Assembly (NCBI GenBank): GCA_012838395.1
Contig: DUPI01000076.1
Coordinates: forward strand, 1-8,120
Reading direction: 5' to 3'
DNA: 8,120 nt
Source: Mollicutes bacterium
GTDB lineage: Bacteria; Bacillota_I; Bacilli_A; RF39; UBA660
Of this stretch, positions 7,123 through 8,120 are shown in pieces; within the stretch, counting starts at the first letter, position 1, and every line of letters begins with the position of its first letter. Under the pieces are notes generated by a model that was given only the letters and a program-made list of their open reading frames with translations, did no database searches and was not told the origin of the DNA. The position numbers were made by a program, and so were the translations under genes.

Positions 7123-7701
7123 TTGAGTTTAATACCGACCGTAATCGAAAAAACTAATAATGGTGAACGAGCATATGACATATATTCGAGACTGTTAAAA
7201 GATCGAATTATTATTTTGTGTGGGGAAATAGATGATCTTAACTCTAACACTATTGTTGCCCAACTTTTATATTTAGATTCGATAAACAATGATGATATTA
7301 GTTTATATATCAATTCCCCTGGCGGAAGTGTTACAGGTGGTTTAGCTATTTATGATACAATGAATTTTATTAAAAGTGATGTTTCAACAATTTGTGTTGG
7401 AATGGCGGCAAGTATGGCGGCCTTACTTTTATCAAGTGGAAAAGCGGGCAAAAGATATGGTTTGCCAAATTCTGAAATTATGATCCATCAACCACTCGGA
7501 GGTGTTCAAGGTCAGGCTACAGAAATAAAAATTGCTGCTGAGAGAATACTAAAATTAAAAGATAAATTAAATGTTATGCTTGCCAAAAATACTGGACAAG
7601 AATTAAAAAAAGTAGAAATGGATACCGAGCGCGATAATTTTATGACTACTAAAGAAGCATTAGAATATGGATTAATTGATGAAATTCTTGATGAAGATTA
7701 A
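7123..7701 (+). CDS. clpP: ATP-dependent Clp protease proteolytic subunit
   Basis: This is the serine peptidase that forms the double-heptamer barrel fed by ClpX/ClpC-type unfoldases, acting in cytosolic protein quality control. The product is 192 residues, the usual length. The catalytic triad falls exactly at the family positions: S97 in GMAASMA, H122 in MIHQPLGG and D171 in the segment TERDNFM. The N-terminus (SLIPTVIEKTNNGERAYDIYSRLL) contains the axial-loop and activator-docking region, and INSPGGSV (63-70) forms the oxyanion strand. The start is TTG with AGGAG 8 bases upstream; it gives the standard mature-type N-terminus. In-frame ATGs at 6991 and 7075 would add a hydrophobic, T-tract-encoded extension unlike the family and the first runs into the divergent gene. 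It is monocistronic, ending at a hairpin that begins on its stop codon. Confidence 0.97.
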   Translation: MSLIPTVIEKTNNGERAYDIYSRLLKDRIIILCGEIDDLNSNTIVAQLLYLDSINNDDISLYINSPGGSVTGGLAIYDTMNFIKSDVSTICVGMAASMAALLLSSGKAGKRYGLPNSEIMIHQPLGGVQGQATEIKIAAERILKLKDKLNVMLAKNTGQELKKVEMDTERDNFMTTKEALEYGLIDEILDED

Positions 7702-7730
7702 AAAAGATTTCTTTTTTAGAAATCTTTTTT
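7701..7730 (+). terminator. Rho-independent terminator of clpP, probably bidirectional
   Basis: AAAAAGATTTCT (7701-7712) pairs perfectly with AGAAATCTTTTT (7718-7729) around a five-T loop, and the stem runs into T. It begins at the last base of the clpP TAA. Read from the minus strand the same hairpin is also followed by TTTTTT, so it can stop transcripts arriving from the decayed gene on the right. Confidence 0.88.
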
Positions 7731-7732
7731 GC

Positions 7733-7938
7733 ATAGTTTTTTATTAAAACTTTATCAACATCATCTTTATTTAAACTTAACTCTTTTTCATATTTTCTTC
7801 CAATTCACCCACAACTTTAATGTAATTTTTGACTTCCGGAAGAACTGCTAATTCATCATACATTGTTGGTTATGCCCCAATTTCAGTATTGATCTTTTCA
7901 ATTTTCATTCTTACAGCATCTAAATCTCTTTTCGTAAT
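7733..7938 (-). pseudogene. Decayed small gene, unidentified
   Basis: A Shine-Dalgarno (AGGTGG, 7943-7948) is correctly spaced four bases before ATT at 7936-7938, which opens a frame reading TKRDLDAVRMKIEKINTEIGA. A TAA (7870-7872) interrupts it at codon 23, then the same frame continues PTMYDELAVLPEVKNY, IKVVGELEEN and stops at 7777-7779. Restoring one A in the run at 7793-7796 would instead continue as KYEKELSLNKDD, VDKVLIKNY to about 7733. The pieces share one style, charged and probably helical, as expected for a single small soluble protein of about 70 residues. I do not recognise the family. The start codon, nonsense and frameshift changes all suggest decay; alternatively a 28-residue peptide from the ATG at 7861-7863 could be made. 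The clpP hairpin would end its transcript. Confidence 0.55.
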
Positions 7939-7962
7939 ATCCCCACCTCTATTTTGTGGAAA

Positions 7963-7991
7963 AGGATATCACACTTTAATAATTTTGTAAA
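7963..7991 (-). promoter_or_regulatory. Promoter of the decayed small gene
   Basis: The minus strand has TTTACA (7986-7991), a 17-base spacer and TATCCT (7963-7968), with TG one base before the -10 (extended -10). It is well placed before the AGAGGTGG and may still be active although the gene downstream is broken. Confidence 0.55.
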
Positions 7992-8037
7992 TACATACAA
8001 CTAATTATTCATGATTTAAATTTTTTATTACATTGAA

Positions 8038-8062
8038 AAAGAAGAAATTAATATTCTTCTTT
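8038..8062 (-). terminator. Hairpin terminator after the partial gene
   Basis: On the minus strand AAAGAAGAA (8054-8062) pairs with TTCTTCTTT (8038-8046) around a seven-base loop, one base after the TAA of the partial gene. The T-rich strand ends TTTTTC, a modest tail, so efficiency is uncertain. Confidence 0.55.
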
Positions 8063-8063
8063 C

Positions 8064-8120
8064 TTATTGTTGTTTATTTGCAATTTGTTGTTGCCCCATT
8101 TGAACCAATCTTTTAGTGAT
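8064..8120 (-). CDS. C-terminal end of an unidentified protein (partial)
   Basis: The last 18 codons of a gene entering from the right read ITKRLVQMGQQQIANKQQ and end with TAA at 8064-8066. The tail is rich in glutamine (6 of 18) and basic. A hairpin follows at once, which supports this frame. Another open frame ends at 8048-8050, inside the hairpin loop, and is less likely. Too little is visible to name a family. Confidence 0.5.
   Translation of the reverse strand: MTKRLVQMGQQQIANKQQ

Noticed and set aside
7044..7313. Minus-strand open frame across the clpP start
   Set aside because: It is a shadow of clpP and its upstream T tract; the promoter region and catalytic gene on the plus strand explain the sequence.
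7733..7938. Programmed frameshift or recoding in the small gene
   Set aside because: A TAA stop, a poor ATT start and a one-base loss together fit decay better; no slippery heptamer with a downstream structure is seen.
1..8120. Mycoplasma-type code (TGA as Trp)
   Set aside because: Trp codons in the genes are TGG and no in-frame TGA occurs in them; tpiA ends naturally at TGA.
8048..8120. Alternative frame for the partial right-hand gene ending inside the hairpin loop
   Set aside because: Its stop would fall within the terminator; the chosen frame stops just before the stem, as clpP does.
1..8120. CRISPR, transposon ends, tRNA or riboswitch
   Set aside because: I saw no regularly spaced repeats, transposase, cloverleaf or riboswitch-like leader; the intergenic gaps are too short except 7731-8063, which is accounted for by the decayed gene, its promoter and an AT-rich spacer.

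Overview
The window comes from a strongly AT-rich, low-GC Gram-positive bacterium. Three things point to the Bacilli/Erysipelotrichia/Tenericutes-like (RF39-type) part of Firmicutes. First, there are AAAGGTGG-like Shine-Dalgarno sites and TTG starts. Second, there is a TGS-domain nucleoside kinase. Third, the diacylglycerol-type GT4 glycosyltransferase fits that group. The genetic code looks standard: tryptophans are written TGG and tpiA ends on TGA, which argues against Mycoplasma/Spiroplasma. The genus cannot be named from this sequence.

Layout, right to left along the minus strand. At 8064-8120 is the C-terminal end of an unidentified gene, followed by a hairpin. At about 7733-7938 is a decayed small gene with a recognisable promoter and Shine-Dalgarno but a weak start codon, an in-frame stop and an apparent frameshift. 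On the plus strand, clpP (7123-7701) ends in a strong hairpin terminator that can serve both directions. Divergent from clpP, a promoter at 7038-7066 drives a minus-strand unit of a TGS-type uridine kinase-like protein (5345-7009) and gap (4322-5329), closed by a terminator at 4288-4318. Directly after that terminator a new promoter (4253-4281) starts a second unit: a prepilin-like LamG surface protein (3148-4227), pgk (1980-3164), a GT4 glycosyltransferase (728-1969) and tpiA (9-746). These four genes are packed tightly, with two overlaps of 17 and 19 bases and one 10-base gap.

Functionally, three consecutive lower-glycolysis enzymes (TPI, GAPDH, PGK) are clustered, as in many Firmicutes. 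The cluster is interrupted by two cell-envelope genes, a pilin-like putative adhesin and a probable membrane glycolipid glucosyltransferase. Because gap is terminated separately, pgk and tpiA appear to depend on the promoter in front of the pilin-like gene and to be translationally coupled to envelope genes. That arrangement and the decaying small gene beside clpP are the most interesting features. I saw no CRISPR array, insertion sequence, tRNA or rRNA.
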